A stretch of DNA of 7,083 nucleotides. Origin: Sulfurovum sp. Lineage in GTDB: Bacteria > Campylobacterota > Campylobacteria > Campylobacterales > Sulfurovaceae. The DNA is taken from positions 1 to 7,083 of the forward strand of contig DAOVZV010000050.1 of assembly GCA_030634925.1 (NCBI GenBank), read 5' to 3'. A program made the translations under genes and the position numbers. Shown here in pieces: positions 5,645 through 7,083 of the stretch. The notes beneath the pieces are model-generated. The model saw nothing but the letters and a program-made list of their open reading frames with translations, made no database searches and was not told the DNA's origin. The number at the start of each line of letters is the position of its first letter. Position 1 is the stretch's first letter.

Positions 5645-6775
5645 ATGAAATTTATAAAAGATTTCCAAAAATTCTTGGGTTGGAGAACTGCTCCCAAACC
5701 ACATATTACACTTAATGATGAGTATTATAGTCATTTAGCCCCTTTTAGACTTCCCTTTATTCTTACTGTTCTTATTATGCTTTTGGGTACGATAGGATAT
5801 ATGCTTATAGACCAATTCCCCCTTATGGACGCTATATATCAGACTGGTATTACATTTACCACAGTTGGATTTGGAGAGATAAAGCCTATATCTAATTTGG
5901 GTAGGATTTTTACTATTACTCTGATTATATTTGGATTTTTGGTATTTTCTATCGCTGTGGGTATCATAGCAGAAGTGGTCAAAAAGGGTGATTTCCAAAA
6001 AACTGCCAAGGAGCGTAAGATGCTTTATGAAATAGCTAGACTAAAGTACCATTTTGTCGTATGTTATCACAATGAATTTACTATACAAGTGACCAAACAA
6101 CTTAGAGCCAACCATATACCTTTTGTAGTAGTGGACCCTAGAGAAGATATGGATGAGATAGGCAAAAAACATCACTACCCTTATGTAGTAAGTGCCGAGC
6201 CACATACAGAGATGGGAATACTCAAATCACATCTATCATCAGCAAAGGGCGTAATCACTCTAGCAGACAATGTAGCAGACAATATCGCCACTATAGCATC
6301 TGTGAGACTATACGAAAGAGAGATAGGACGCACTAGAAAATATCTAATCATAGCAAATGCCAAAAGCCACGAAGATGACCAAAAACTCCTAAAACTAGGA
6401 GCAGACAAAGTTGTAACTGCTACAAAACTAATGGCTCAACGGATAAATGCAATGGCAGCCAGACCAGATATGGAGAACCTACTCCAAGAGTTCTTATACA
6501 AAAAAGATACTCCTCTTGATATGGAAGAGGCGAAAGTATCCAAGACCTCATGGCTAACACTCAAAAAGATAAAAACAGCAAGATTTAGAGATATAGCCAA
6601 TGTCACAGTCATCGGTATCCGTCAAAAAGATGATAAATTTATTCCTATGCCAAAAGGTGATACAATCATCATGCCAGAATGCAAACTCCTACTCATAGGT
6701 ACAGGAGAAGGTATCCAAAGAGCCAAAAAAATAATAAGAAAAAAAGAGAAACCAGAGGAGTTGAAATATGTATAA
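5645..6775 (+). CDS. kch: Potassium channel with RCK (TrkA-N/TrkA-C) domain
   Basis: The 376-residue inner-membrane protein has a two-helix pore: TM1 about 35-54, a pore helix and selectivity filter TTVGFGE at 72-78, and TM2 about 86-110. A cytoplasmic RCK_N domain (about 134-255) and an RCK_C/TrkA-C domain (about 290-362, ending near LLIGTGEGIQRAKK) follow. Such channels conduct K+ and are gated by ligands bound to the RCK ring. The filter has Phe in place of the usual Tyr and Glu after it. The RCK_N nucleotide loop is degenerate: where GxGxxG is expected after the first strand (HFVVC) there is YHNEFT, although the ribose-binding acid in VVVDPRED (Asp164) remains. Gene order rpmB-channel matches Helicobacter pylori as I recall it (HpKchA, HP0490, next to L28), so this is probably its orthologue. 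ATG 5645 is the only reasonable start, since a stop lies in frame at 5612. No Shine-Dalgarno is visible. Confidence 0.9.
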   Translation: MKFIKDFQKFLGWRTAPKPHITLNDEYYSHLAPFRLPFILTVLIMLLGTIGYMLIDQFPLMDAIYQTGITFTTVGFGEIKPISNLGRIFTITLIIFGFLVFSIAVGIIAEVVKKGDFQKTAKERKMLYEIARLKYHFVVCYHNEFTIQVTKQLRANHIPFVVVDPREDMDEIGKKHHYPYVVSAEPHTEMGILKSHLSSAKGVITLADNVADNIATIASVRLYEREIGRTRKYLIIANAKSHEDDQKLLKLGADKVVTATKLMAQRINAMAARPDMENLLQEFLYKKDTPLDMEEAKVSKTSWLTLKKIKTARFRDIANVTVIGIRQKDDKFIPMPKGDTIIMPECKLLLIGTGEGIQRAKKIIRKKEKPEELKYV

Positions 6776-7083
6776 AATTATAGATTTACCAAATGGACTA
6801 GAGAATGTAAAAGGCTTCTTTTGTGGGGCTACTAATGTAGGTATGCGTTCGGGTAGCGAGGATGGAGATGTAGCATTTATCAGAAGTGATACTCCTTGTG
6901 ATATATCAGCAGTTTTCACCTCAAATACATTTCAAGCATCACCTATCAAACATTATCAAAAATATCCTAGTGGATTTCAGACCAATTTTCTGCTCATAAA
7001 TGCCAAAAATGCCAACGCAATGACAGGAGCAAGAGGAGTAGAAGATATAGAGACCATAATGGACTCACTATCTTCAAAGATAG
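6768..7083 (+). CDS. argJ: Glutamate N-acetyltransferase / amino-acid acetyltransferase ArgJ (3' partial)
   Basis: The first 105 residues are visible, and the frame stays open to the window end. Family segments are GFFCGATNVGMRSG (16-29), DVAFIRSDTPCDISAVFTSN (34-53) and INAKNANAMTGARG (77-90), the last matching the usual NSGNANACTG region of ArgJ. The self-cleavage site and catalytic Thr lie downstream of the window. Known role: cytoplasmic arginine biosynthesis, moving the acetyl group from N-acetylornithine to glutamate, and in bifunctional members also acetylating glutamate with acetyl-CoA. GAGGAG at 6755-6760 lies 7 nt before the ATG, inside the channel gene. The ATG precedes the channel stop, giving an 8-nt overlap in another frame, so the two genes are co-transcribed. 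Mono- or bifunctionality cannot be judged from this part. Confidence 0.9.
   Translation, partial: MYKIIDLPNGLENVKGFFCGATNVGMRSGSEDGDVAFIRSDTPCDISAVFTSNTFQASPIKHYQKYPSGFQTNFLLINAKNANAMTGARGVEDIETIMDSLSSKI

Noticed and set aside
5735..5998. Minus-strand frame of 87 codons opposite the potassium channel
   Set aside because: Antisense shadow of the channel pore region, with no signal of its own; the frames at 6181-6408 and 6689-6919 are rejected for the same reason.

Overview
The window looks like part of the chromosome of a Campylobacterota (epsilonproteobacterial) denitrifier of the Sulfurimonas/Sulfurovum/Arcobacter kind. This rests on the AT-rich sequence, the style of the proteins, a heme d1 gene cluster, and an rpmB followed by a two-helix potassium channel (an adjacency I recall from Helicobacter pylori). 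The genus is inference; no marker gene here fixes it.

Positions 1-3172 hold a tight plus-strand run: the C-terminal two thirds of nirJ, then nirF, a uroporphyrinogen-III methyltransferase (cobA/nirE type) and a Met8/CysG-N type precorrin-2 dehydrogenase. Junctions are a 4-nt overlap, a 1-nt overlap and a 2-nt gap, so this is one operon whose promoter lies upstream of the window. After a 76-nt gap comes a fused two-domain siroheme decarboxylase (NirDL type, 3249-4244). Together they cover uroporphyrinogen III -> precorrin-2 -> sirohydrochlorin/siroheme -> didecarboxysiroheme -> late d1 intermediates, the cofactor of cytochrome cd1 nitrite reductase (NirS). nirS and nirN are not in the window.

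Positions 4251-4934 hold two minus-strand genes for small unrecognised membrane proteins, coupled by an ATGA overlap, and a divergent promoter region. A third small membrane protein gene (4935-5300) reads the other way. I recognise none of these three families.

The main regulatory observation is two FNR/CRP-family palindromes. TTGAT-N4-ATCAA at 3169-3182 is perfect, overlaps the stop codon of the dehydrogenase gene and precedes the decarboxylase gene. TTGAT-N4-GTCAA at 4864-4877 sits between two divergent, perfect TATAAT boxes, at -41.5 for the minus-strand pair and -44.5 for the plus-strand gene. This suggests that the three unknown membrane proteins share anaerobic/nitrogen-oxide control with heme d1 synthesis and may be undescribed denitrification accessory proteins.

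Positions 5300-7083 are housekeeping: rpmB (L28) with its own -10 box, a hairpin region, a TrkA-N/RCK potassium channel with a degenerate nucleotide-binding loop, and the start of argJ, which overlaps the channel gene by 8 nt and runs off the window. No tRNA, rRNA, CRISPR array, insertion sequence or phage gene was seen.
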